In this document: positions 42,691 through 50,783 of the stretch, piece by piece
Position numbering within the stretch: the first letter of the stretch is position 1
How the letters are laid out: the number at the start of each line of letters is the position of its first letter
Assembly (NCBI RefSeq): GCF_037120725.1
Contig: NZ_JBBAXC010000013.1
Location: 1-64,000 of the forward strand
DNA: 64,000 nt
Source of the DNA: Bacillus spongiae
GTDB taxonomy: Bacteria; Bacillota; Bacilli; Bacillales; Bacillaceae_K
Reading direction: 5' to 3'
Notes under the pieces: generated by a model
The model's input: only the letters and a program-made list of their open reading frames with translations
The model's database searches: none
What the model was told of the DNA's origin: nothing
Program-made: the position numbers and the translations under genes

Positions 42691-43126
42691 CTATTACCGC
42701 ACAATTATTGGAGTAGTAGATAACTTGAAAAGTCGCTCTTTACATGTTAATGGGTCTATATCCGAATGTAATGAATCAGCAAGAAGCCCGCTTGTTTATA
42801 CCTCTTCACCATTTTCTGTAGTCTACACCTACTCCAATCATTAGCGAACAAGAATGCGTAGCTGAACTGTTCTTTTTCAATCTGGAGATATTTAGTAAGT
42901 ACACTCTAGAAATGCACGTAATCTAAAACATTCTAATTTCGCTAACCGGTTGCTCACCCTTCAATATTTTGTGAATAGTCTCTATTGATAAAAGGAGAAT
43001 GCTAGTAATGGAGAATTTCTAACAAACTATTCCAAGTATGTTGAACTCCTTTCTCCAAAGCGTGTAGATTCTCACCAAAGTCACCTTGTCTTGTTATCTT
43101 ATAGTGTAGTAGGAGTGCAACTGAAT
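42691..43126. other. Intergenic stretch, nothing recognised
   Basis: About 435 bases without a supported frame on either strand and no clear terminator for the transporter gene to its right. Confidence 0.4.
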
Positions 43127-44422
43127 TTAAGTGTTGTGCTGCATGGCAATCATTTGTTGTTTAACGTTATTTTGTTGAGAAGTTGGCTCTTGTTGTTCTT
43201 TAATTTTTTTAATATCCATACGGATAAGGAACGAAGTAATTAATGCGATTGTAAGAAATGCTGAGAATATATAAAATGTAGCATTATAGCTGTTTGTTGT
43301 ATCTTTAATATAGGATACGAGCATTGGTCCGAACACACCGGCCATAGACCAAGATGTTAGTAAATAACCGTGGATTGCACCTAATTGCTTTGTACCAAAT
43401 AAATCTCCAATAAAGGCTGGTAAAGAGGCAAATCCCCCACCATAAATGGTTAAAATAAGGAAAATTAATGTTATAAAAACAGCCTGGTTTGAAACGGTTG
43501 GTAAGATTAAAAATGCTACGAGTTGAAGGGAGAAAAATATCGTAAACACATTGGTTCTTCCTAAATAATCTGATGCAGTAGCCCAACCGATACGTCCACC
43601 ACCGTTAAAGAACCCCATTATTCCAACCATACTTGCTGCTGCTACAGCTGTCATACCTACTTTTTCTTGAGCCATTGGTGAAGCAACTGATATGAGCATA
43701 ATTCCTGATGATATATTAATAAACATCATTACCCATAACATCCAGAATCGTTTTGTTTTTACTGCTTCGTTTGCAGTAAGCTGTGCAAGGTCTTGTTTGA
43801 TTTTACCTTTTCCTTTTTGTGACGCTTCCTTCATGGCAGCTGGTACCCATCCTTCTTCAGGTCGTGCTATATATAATGCTCCTGAGATCATAAGGATAAA
43901 ATATGTAATACCTAGAATAAAAAATGTTTGTGATAGTCCAACATTTTCAATTAAATAGTTGGCAACGGGACTACAAATTAATGCGCCTGCTCCAAACCCC
44001 ATAACTGCCATACCAGTAGCTAAACCACGGCGATCAGGGAACCATTTGACTAATGTTGACACCGGCGCTATATAGCCGATTCCTAATCCCATTCCACTAA
44101 TGAGTCCATACGTTAAATAATATCCGTATAATGATTCAAGTTGTATAGCAAATCCAGTCCCAATAAGACCACTTGAAAATAAAATAGCTGCAACGATAGC
44201 AGAAAAACGAGGGCCTTTTTTCTCAACTACCTTGCCGAAAAACGCTGCTGACGTTCCTAAACAAAATATTGCGATGGTAAATGCCAGGGCAGTCTCAGTG
44301 CTGCTCCACCCTAATTCATCATGAATTGGTTTTTTATATACACTGTATGCGTATACAGAACCGATTGAAATGTGGATGGCAATCGCAGATAAAGCAATTA
44401 ACCAACGGTTTTTTTGTTTCAT
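43127..44422 (-). CDS. OFA-family MFS transporter
   Basis: A 431-residue, 12-helix MFS protein of the oxalate/formate antiporter family. The N-terminus RWLIALSAIAIHISIGSVYA YSVYKKP and the motif GKVVEKKGPR in the 2-3 loop are characteristic, as is GMGLGIGYIAPVSTLVKWFP DRRGLATG. Family members carry small organic acids such as oxalate, formate, pyruvate or lactate. I start at the ATG at 44422 because AAAAAGGAGAG precedes it; a longer frame runs into the promoter. An Fnr/CRP-type box TTGTGA-N6-TCACAA lies 48 bases upstream, so expression is probably tied to oxygen limitation. The C-terminal tail is Gln/Asn-rich. Confidence 0.87.
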   Translation of the reverse strand: MKQKNRWLIALSAIAIHISIGSVYAYSVYKKPIHDELGWSSTETALAFTIAIFCLGTSAAFFGKVVEKKGPRFSAIVAAILFSSGLIGTGFAIQLESLYGYYLTYGLISGMGLGIGYIAPVSTLVKWFPDRRGLATGMAVMGFGAGALICSPVANYLIENVGLSQTFFILGITYFILMISGALYIARPEEGWVPAAMKEASQKGKGKIKQDLAQLTANEAVKTKRFWMLWVMMFINISSGIMLISVASPMAQEKVGMTAVAAASMVGIMGFFNGGGRIGWATASDYLGRTNVFTIFFSLQLVAFLILPTVSNQAVFITLIFLILTIYGGGFASLPAFIGDLFGTKQLGAIHGYLLTSWSMAGVFGPMLVSYIKDTTNSYNATFYIFSAFLTIALITSFLIRMDIKKIKEQQEPTSQQNNVKQQMIAMQHNT

Positions 44423-44469
44423 TTGAAATCTCTCCTTTTTATTGTGAGTTGTAAATAAATGAGTTAAGT

Positions 44470-44487
44470 TTGTGAAAGTTATCACAA
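44470..44487. promoter_or_regulatory. Fnr-type binding site
   Basis: TTGTGA-AAGTTA-TCACAA is a perfect match to the CRP/Fnr pattern TGTGA-N6-TCACA used by B. subtilis Fnr. A TATAAT lies upstream of it on the minus strand at about 44503, so the box could repress that promoter or activate a downstream one; direction unresolved. Confidence 0.65.
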
Positions 44488-44805
44488 GTATTATGCATTT
44501 TTATTATACTGTGAAAAAAATTGATTAGTATCTAATGAATATGACTACTTTGTGAAATATTGAACATAAATATTTTATGCGACATCTATTTCACTGTCCA
44601 AGATTGATTAATCTTTTATTTGTAAGGAAAAGGAGATGAAATGAATCATTATTTAGTGGCGTTCGGAAGAATTTAGTAACTACCAAAGGAGGCAGGATGT
44701 TCATTATTAAAAAAAACTCTTTTCTTACCATTGTATACCAATGTTCCCCGTTTCACTGTTAAGCGAAAATCTATTAAAAAGCATCGTGTATTTACTTTCA
44801 AAAAG

Positions 44806-44837
44806 AATGCCCTTTTCACTTATCGAAAAAGGGCATT
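44806..44837 (-). terminator. 11-bp terminator
   Basis: AATGCCCTTTT (44806-44816) pairs perfectly with AAAAGGGCATT (44827-44837); CTTTTTG follows on the minus strand. It ends the beta-helix gene stopping at 44899. The remaining 44488-44805 holds no supported gene. Confidence 0.92.
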
Positions 44838-44898
44838 TTGATTCCAACAGAGGAATGTACATGTTATTCAACATCTATCTTATCGGTACTCCGTTTGA

Positions 44899-47157
44899 TT
44901 ATTTCTTTATATGTTCATTCAATTCATGAACATCCTTCTCTTTCACCTTCAATGAGCCATTAACGATGGTGTTTTTTTCGAACGTGTAGCTAGGGGCATT
45001 GGCTCCTGAACTGGAGGTGTCAATTGCCACAACTCCTTCTCTTGTATGAATGCGGTTTCCCTTCATCGTGATTCCGAAAATTCCCGTTGCTTTTGGCTCA
45101 TCTCCATTTGGCCCAAATTTAAATAGTGAAGTATGTGTAACCGTATTATTTTCTGCAAGAATTGTACTATCGACTACCTCAAAGTTCTTTGCCTGCTGAA
45201 CATATACTGCTCCCCCAAAGCCAATATTATCAGTTAGTTCTAACTGACTATTTTTTATCGACACTTCTGGCTCTGCCTCCGCTTCTGATGTAACAGTTAG
45301 AAACCGCTCCTTTGCCGTTAGCTTGCTGTTTACGAATATATAGCTTCCTTTTGTACGAATTGCCAGTTCACCTGCATCAAATGTTGCATTCGTATAGGTT
45401 CCAGCAACTAATTTCGTACCGTTTTTTGCTTTATCTGTAATCGTTAAATTCTCGTACGTACTGTCAGCATGTCCTTCTCCAAAAAGGATTCCTGGCACTC
45501 TCTTGTTGGTTGTATCCGCTAAAATCGTGACATCTTTTACTATGACTGGATTTCTCCCTATATAAAAAGAGGCACGGTCCTGTCCTAGTTCTCCAATTTG
45601 ATGGAAAGTGAGGTCGGAGACCTTTTGGTCGACTCCCCCTCCAATGGTTAAGCTTGCATTATGGAAGGCACTCTCGTTTAATTGCTGATCATCTCCTTGA
45701 AGATTTATTTGTGATTCAGTGAATGTATTTCCCTCCGCTATGGCACCTTTTGAATCGAGCGTTAAACCTGAGCCTTTGAATTGATTATTCTGCATTACTT
45801 TGTCGCCACGATATGCTTTATGGATATGTACTCCAACTGCTCCTTCTACTGCTGCGGTTTGTTCAAACGTATTTTTTTCAATCGTAACATTTTCACCATA
45901 AGCCGCTACCAGTTGAATTTTATTGTCTAAAAAGGTATTGCCTTGAATGACATGATTTCTGGCTGGATAAAAACCAGGCTCAATATCAATGCCTGCCTGT
46001 GGCGCAGTTCCATTCGTGTGATGAATAAAATTATTCTTAATTTGAACTCCTTCCCCTCCTGCTGTTATCCCTTGTCTTCGGTTATATCCTATATCATTGT
46101 TTTGAATCACGATATTTTTGGCATTTTCAATCACCATATGCTGAACGGTAACACCTTCTATTCCGTCTGCATCGAACACGACTCGAAAAGAATGAGCTTC
46201 TTTCGGTGCAATGGAGTAATTAGCGTAGATTCGACCTGTATCTTTGCTCAAAAATGTACCATTCTCTTTATAGTAGAATACATCAAATTCTTTTGAAGAG
46301 AGTCCTTCAGGAAGCCACATATTCACGATTCGATGGTCTTCATTTTCAATATGATCAAGGGGTCTAAGCTCTGAACGAATCTTCCCTTCCTGAGGAATAG
46401 GTTTCCCCGTCTTATCTAAGCTCCCCTCTTCAAAATGTGATTCTGTTAATGTTCCGCCCAATCCTCCGCCAATCGTAGAACCACCTATAAATATCCCATC
46501 ACCTGTAAATTTTTTAATTTCCACACCGTCAACCGTAATATTTTCTCCACCAGCAATTGTAACTCCATTCCCCCATTCATGTGTTCCACCACTATTTTTT
46601 GTTGAATAATCATGTTGATCTCGATCTCCAATCAACACGCCACCCTTTAAGGTAGCATCCTTGACTTGTGGTCCGAAATAAATAATTTCATATTGCTCTT
46701 TGCCATTGGGCTCTTTTTGAAAAACTGTCTCATCTCCCAATTTCATTGTCAGCTTGCTGAGCATATTAATACGTCGACTGTCCTCATCCCCATCGATTCC
46801 TTTTGAAATGACATAAGTCCCTGCTGGTACTTCTACTGTCGAATAACCTTTATTACTTGCCCATTGAAGAGCTTCATTCATACCCTTTGTTGTTTCAAGT
46901 GGATGTGTCCCATCATTGAAAATATTCCACCGTTTGAGCTCAAGTAAATAAGTTGTGCGATCATCTGCTCGTTCCTTCTCCTTATCCTTTGAAGCAGTTT
47001 TATTTTCTCCTATTGTGAACTGGGAATTTACGTCTTGCTGTTCATCATTTCCTATATGCGTACTACTAGATAGTACCTGTGTCGAATGATTTGTCTCTAT
47101 TTGCCCCAAAAAACCCATGGAAACAACCAATATTAGTGATAGTAATTGTTTATTCAC
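44899..47157 (-). CDS. Secreted right-handed beta-helix protein
   Basis: A 752-residue exported protein. The GTG start follows AAAGGTGGG; residues 1-22 are a signal peptide (LLSLILVVSMGFLGQI). A pectate-lyase-like start follows (KRWNIFNDGTHPLETTKGMNEALQWA, WASNKGYSTVEVPAGTYVIS). About ten parallel beta-helix repeats are visible, e.g. NITVDGVEIKKFTGDGIFIG, NIVIQNNDIGYNRRQGITAG, VQIKNNFIHHTNG, NHVIQGNTFLDNKI, VTIEKNTFEQTAA. Such proteins bind or cleave polysaccharides. No pectate-lyase calcium and arginine motif can be assigned with confidence, so the activity is unknown. Monocistronic with a terminator. Confidence 0.85.
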   Translation of the reverse strand: MNKQLLSLILVVSMGFLGQIETNHSTQVLSSSTHIGNDEQQDVNSQFTIGENKTASKDKEKERADDRTTYLLELKRWNIFNDGTHPLETTKGMNEALQWASNKGYSTVEVPAGTYVISKGIDGDEDSRRINMLSKLTMKLGDETVFQKEPNGKEQYEIIYFGPQVKDATLKGGVLIGDRDQHDYSTKNSGGTHEWGNGVTIAGGENITVDGVEIKKFTGDGIFIGGSTIGGGLGGTLTESHFEEGSLDKTGKPIPQEGKIRSELRPLDHIENEDHRIVNMWLPEGLSSKEFDVFYYKENGTFLSKDTGRIYANYSIAPKEAHSFRVVFDADGIEGVTVQHMVIENAKNIVIQNNDIGYNRRQGITAGGEGVQIKNNFIHHTNGTAPQAGIDIEPGFYPARNHVIQGNTFLDNKIQLVAAYGENVTIEKNTFEQTAAVEGAVGVHIHKAYRGDKVMQNNQFKGSGLTLDSKGAIAEGNTFTESQINLQGDDQQLNESAFHNASLTIGGGVDQKVSDLTFHQIGELGQDRASFYIGRNPVIVKDVTILADTTNKRVPGILFGEGHADSTYENLTITDKAKNGTKLVAGTYTNATFDAGELAIRTKGSYIFVNSKLTAKERFLTVTSEAEAEPEVSIKNSQLELTDNIGFGGAVYVQQAKNFEVVDSTILAENNTVTHTSLFKFGPNGDEPKATGIFGITMKGNRIHTREGVVAIDTSSSGANAPSYTFEKNTIVNGSLKVKEKDVHELNEHIKK

Positions 47158-47490
47158 TTATAGCCCACCTTTTACCTTTGAATGAAATCTTACATTAGGA
47201 AAATTAGGAGAGCTGAGGTGTCACTCATAGCTAGCCGACGCTGCTACCGGTTTACCTACGATTTTTCTCAAGCTCCACACCTTTCTCCTCATTACAATAA
47301 TCACCAATTACAGTATGGACAAATTAATGAAAATACATAAGAAATGAGCCATTTGATCAACGATGATTGGTGAAAATTCTTTGAGGAAATGTAAGAGGAA
47401 ATTTTTATTATACTTAGTGGATTCAGGGAAATGATGACAACGGAATAAAATAGCAGATTTAAGCAAGGTCGTGTTAGAAGGTACCAAAAA
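47158..47490. other. Intergenic stretch upstream of the beta-helix gene
   Basis: About 330 bases with no supported frame. It must contain the promoter of the beta-helix gene; I see no clear operator. Confidence 0.4.
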
Positions 47491-47523
47491 ACCAGTTCCG
47501 TTAGCGCAAATAAGGAAACTGGT
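47491..47523 (-). terminator. Terminator of the phosphatase gene
   Basis: ACCAGTTCC and GGAAACTGGT pair over a 14-base loop; on the minus strand TTTTTTGG follows. Confidence 0.8.
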
Positions 47524-47578
47524 TCTTATAGTTGTGTTTAATTTCTTGATGTTTCAACACACCCAATACTAGAAGAAA

Positions 47579-48049
47579 TTAGGTTTGCACTTGGATTAGA
47601 GATAAATTCTCTACAAACTTTGGCATAGCGTTATGGATATAATCAACCATATTCTTAATTTCTTCTAAATAGCTTCCATCTTCATCTGGAGGGGGAACAA
47701 CTAAAGATATTTCTTCTTTTTTGTAGATTTCATTAAATAAATATATTCTTTTTCCGTATTCTTGAAGGATATAATCTTTGTGTTCTTTTCCCATTCCAAC
47801 GATTACAGAAAATTCTTCAAAAAATTCTTTGTTAAATTGCGTTCTTTTAAAGTTTGATGTATCAATACTAAGTTGATCCATTCTATCAAAATGAATGCTT
47901 GAGAATGAACTTAAATCACTATTAGATTTAAAGCCCGCTGACTGTACCTCTATGTGTGACAGATTGTTTTTCTTTAAATAATTGACTAAACAAAATTCAG
48001 CTGTAATACTTCTTGTGTAATTATCTGTACATAAAAATAATATTTTCAC
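47579..48049 (-). CDS. Low-molecular-weight protein-tyrosine-phosphatase-like protein
   Basis: A 156-residue protein with the LMW-PTP fold. The P-loop CX5RS is CTDNYTRS at residues 7-14, preceded by the beta strand KILFL and followed by a helix (ITAEFCLVNYLKKNN). SAGF matches the conserved second strand. The usual general acid region (DP loop) appears as VVPPPDEDGSYLEEI, so an aspartate is present. Arsenate reductases share this fold; the second and third cysteines they need are absent, so phosphatase is likelier. GTG start after GGAGAG. Upstream lies a dead kinase gene; the relation is unknown. Confidence 0.78.
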   Translation of the reverse strand: MKILFLCTDNYTRSITAEFCLVNYLKKNNLSHIEVQSAGFKSNSDLSSFSSIHFDRMDQLSIDTSNFKRTQFNKEFFEEFSVIVGMGKEHKDYILQEYGKRIYLFNEIYKKEEISLVVPPPDEDGSYLEEIKNMVDYIHNAMPKFVENLSLIQVQT

Positions 48050-48232
48050 CCTATACTCTCCTTCTAAATTCGCGATGTATCCGAACTATTGATACTCGTT
48101 TGCTTAAAAAATTTATTTTTGAATAAGATACCCTATAACGATTTTTATATCTAAACCACAATATTGTAGAAAAAAATCAATAAAAACGTCCTTACTCCAA
48201 ATGGTCAGTATGGATGACCAAAGCCTGTCTAC

Positions 48233-48796
48233 CTAGTTACGACTTCGAGCAATATTGGTAATTTTTCTAATAACAGATGGAACATCTTCAGCGTGTTGAA
48301 TCGTGAACAAGTAATTTGCTTCTCCTTCTGTAGGAGTTTTTACATCTTCCTTATTCGCCTCATTCCCTTGACGAGTAAGAACCTCCTCAAAATTTGCAGC
48401 CGTTCTTAATACGGACGTACTTCGATTACTGTTGGAAATACGGTCTTTTAGAACATCTTCTGGAAGATCAAAATTTACAAGAATACTAGTAAAGCCTTTG
48501 TCATGATAATAGTCATGCCATTGCAAACGATTATGGCGATTTCGATTTGAGTTACATAGAATAATATGACAAGTCGATTCATGAATTGCATAATTAACAA
48601 TTGTTTCAGTGAGCGTATACTTGATTAAATTTCATCCTTCCTTTGGTAACAAAGGTTAGTTATGAGTGTGAAGAAATTCAGCATGGTTATCTTGGTCCAC
48701 TACAACCGAATGATATAAATCTTTTTCTAATGCTTTTGCAAATGTCGTCTTTCCACTATGCGTTTTTCCAACCGTCATAATAACTAGTCGATTCAT
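48233..48796 (-). pseudogene. P-loop kinase-like gene with two in-frame stops
   Basis: From the ATG at 48796 (TTGGAGTGG site) one continuous frame reads MNRLVIMTVGKTHSGKTTFA (Walker A GKTHSGKTT), KALEKDLYHSVVVDQDNHAE, FLHTHN, TAA, PLLPKEG, TGA, NLIKYTLTETIVNYAIHEST, CHIILCNSNRNRHNRLQWHD and on to ARSRN. The Walker A, the D of VVVDQDN and a C-terminal R-rich lid (DRISNSNRSTSVLR) mark an AAA_33-type small-molecule or zeta-toxin-like kinase of about 187 residues. Only the two stops, not frameshifts, break it. The 97-residue C-terminal part alone lacks the ATP site. Confidence 0.82.
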
Positions 48797-48894
48797 TTAT
48801 TTCCACTCCAATTTCATACATCAAATCTTCTTGTTTTTGTGAGATTTTTCACCCTAACCAATCACTTTGGAGTAATCTAATCTTTCGTATACCT

Positions 48895-50073
48895 CTAATT
48901 AAGCGTAATGGTATATTGCTTCCGAATTCTCCGATAATAAAGCCAGGACCTAACGGTAAAGGACCCAAAAATGAATATCGAAAAGGAAAATAGGATAACG
49001 TTTGTCATATCCATACCAGCAATAAAAACTCCTACAAGAAAACTATACATGATCACAATAGGTAGAAAAAGAATAGAATACGCAACAGCCACCTTTTTCG
49101 CTTGTTTCACATGAAGGAATTTGTCTGAGTATAATTGCGGCTTTTCCTCACCGTCAATATATTCATAGCTCCAAATCGTCCATTTTTGTAATGAAGTAGG
49201 AGACACATACACACTTTTCCAGCCAGCTTCTCTATGTATAGCGAAATAGTTTTCACTTGAAATATGTTGGTAATCCACGCAATACTTTACGTTACGAGGA
49301 GCGCCAGTGCGAAAATGAAAAGCTGTTCCTGCTTGACTAATTCGATATAAATGATAGCCTGCCTTCTCCATTGATTCCAGCCATTTTTCAAGCTTGTCTG
49401 GAGAATACATCCAAGCGAGCTTTCGTTTCCTCACAAGCTCCCCTGACCGCTTTAGCTGTAATTCTTCTTTTTTACTGAGTCTGTCTTCTTCCTCGTTCCC
49501 AGTAAATAAGTTCTCCACTTCTTCATTCATTAAATCCTTGTTCGTTTTTCCAATTGTTCTAATTGAATACATGGCTAACAATAACATTGTGATCACAGCA
49601 CTAAAGAATAAATAGGTTACAATCCACATCGGACTCTCGACTTTGGTACTAGGTATTCCTAGAAGAAAGTCAATGCCTAGTGTCAAAATATGTTGTAGAG
49701 AAAAGGTTATTATGAAAATGAGCAGCCCAGTAAATCCATACATCATTTTTTTATTCCGTCTTAAGATCCCCTCTCGTACACTTGATCGCTTAATTTGTTC
49801 AACAGGTTTTCTGTTTTCCGTGATAAACCAATTTCCACTTTGTAATACTTTCGTCCAGCCGTCATCCTTTAACGTATTGGATAGAGGAATACTATTTGCT
49901 TTATCATATCCTACTCGATAGGTGATGTTTGTTGCCTCCCCTTGCTGAAAGGAAAAGCAACGTGTCCACCGATTTAATCCTACTAAGTGATGCCCTTTCT
50001 TCGCCATGTTGGAAAGCCAGCTTTCCGTTTTTTTGACATCATAGCTCCAAAAGGGCCTAAAAACTTTCAACAT
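48895..50073 (-). CDS. DUF2812 domain protein (two copies of the domain)
   Basis: A 392-residue membrane protein made of two halves, each a DUF2812 region followed by two helices: residues 5-90 (FRPFWSYDVKKTESWLSNMA, HHLVGLNRWTRCFSFQQGEA, YRVGYDK), helices near 110-170; then 215-300 (LAWMYSPDKLEKWLESMEKA, HLYRISQAGTAFHFRTGAPR, YCVDYQH) and two more helices near 320-375. The ATG at 50073 follows GAGGGGG and overlaps the PadR gene by 17 bases. PadR-DUF2812 pairs are common in Bacillus; DUF2812 proteins are thought to sit in the membrane with a sensing role, but function is not established. Confidence 0.85.
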   Translation of the reverse strand: MLKVFRPFWSYDVKKTESWLSNMAKKGHHLVGLNRWTRCFSFQQGEATNITYRVGYDKANSIPLSNTLKDDGWTKVLQSGNWFITENRKPVEQIKRSSVREGILRRNKKMMYGFTGLLIFIITFSLQHILTLGIDFLLGIPSTKVESPMWIVTYLFFSAVITMLLLAMYSIRTIGKTNKDLMNEEVENLFTGNEEEDRLSKKEELQLKRSGELVRKRKLAWMYSPDKLEKWLESMEKAGYHLYRISQAGTAFHFRTGAPRNVKYCVDYQHISSENYFAIHREAGWKSVYVSPTSLQKWTIWSYEYIDGEEKPQLYSDKFLHVKQAKKVAVAYSILFLPIVIMYSFLVGVFIAGMDMTNVILFSFSIFIFGSFTVRSWLYYRRIRKQYTITLN

Positions 50074-50401
50074 CAAATTCCCCCTCATACTTTCTTGCAT
50101 TCTCGTGCAGCTCTTTTATTCTAGTTATTTCAGTAAGAATGAGCTTTTTTCCAATGTCGGTAATCTCATACACTGTTTTTCTTTGTTCATCAGCAAAAAC
50201 AGTAATAATCCCATCCTTTTGCATTTTCGTCAACGTGCCATAAACTGTACCAGAACCTAAGCGGACTCGTGAATTGGAAATCTCCTCAACATGCTTCACA
50301 ATTCCATATCCATGCCGTGGTTTTGTTAACGAAAGCAGTATATAAAAAGCCGTTTCGGTCATGGGTACATACTTTTTTAATACCTTTTCAATCTCCAACA
50401 T
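50057..50401 (-). CDS. PadR-family transcriptional regulator
   Basis: A 114-residue winged-helix repressor. Residues 10-80 read YVPMTETAFYILLSLTKPRH GYGIVKHVEEISNSRVRLGS GTVYGTLTKMQKDGIITVFA, the PadR signature (HGYGI, GTVYG). It overlaps the DUF2812 gene and so forms a two-gene operon. A perfect inverted repeat TATGTCAC/GTGACATA begins 50 bases upstream and is the probable operator. The start could also be the adjacent TTG one codon in. PadR proteins usually repress their own operon and respond to a small ligand or membrane stress; the inducer here is unknown. Confidence 0.9.
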   Translation of the reverse strand: MLEIEKVLKKYVPMTETAFYILLSLTKPRHGYGIVKHVEEISNSRVRLGSGTVYGTLTKMQKDGIITVFADEQRKTVYEITDIGKKLILTEITRIKELHENARKYEGEFDVESF

Positions 50402-50450
50402 GACACCTCTTTTCAGCTACCTTTAATTAATAGCTTTTATTACAATTATA

Positions 50451-50485
50451 TATGTCACACTATGACTATATCACGACGTGACATA
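50451..50485. promoter_or_regulatory. Candidate PadR operator
   Basis: TATGTCAC (50451-50458) and GTGACATA (50478-50485) form a perfect 8-bp inverted repeat with a 19-base spacer. PadR-family operators usually contain ATGT...ACAT, present here in both arms. Confidence 0.6.
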
Positions 50486-50623
50486 TGCTTCAATAATGTA
50501 TTTTCCATTAATCCCCTATAAGTTGGAGGTACAAACAACAGCGATATCAGTTTGTTCTTAAAATGACATCCGATAATGTGGAAAATGTTAGAAGTCAGCT
50601 GAAAATGTAATCAAAAAGAAAAA

Positions 50624-50663
50624 GCGTAAAAGATACACCCAAAATAGGACATATCCTCTACGC
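50624..50663 (-). terminator. Terminator of the first LRR gene
   Basis: GCGTAAAAGATA and TATCCTCTACGC pair imperfectly over a 16-base loop; A and T runs on both sides allow termination in both directions. Confidence 0.75.
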
Positions 50664-50783
50664 ATTTTTTTCTTAGAGAAAATATTTAATTCATTACAGC
50701 ATCTTCTGTATACGAGTGCCAAGGAGAAAATGGCAAAGTAATAGTTGTTTTTCTATAGTGGCTTCGCCAAAAGCTTTTTGTCT

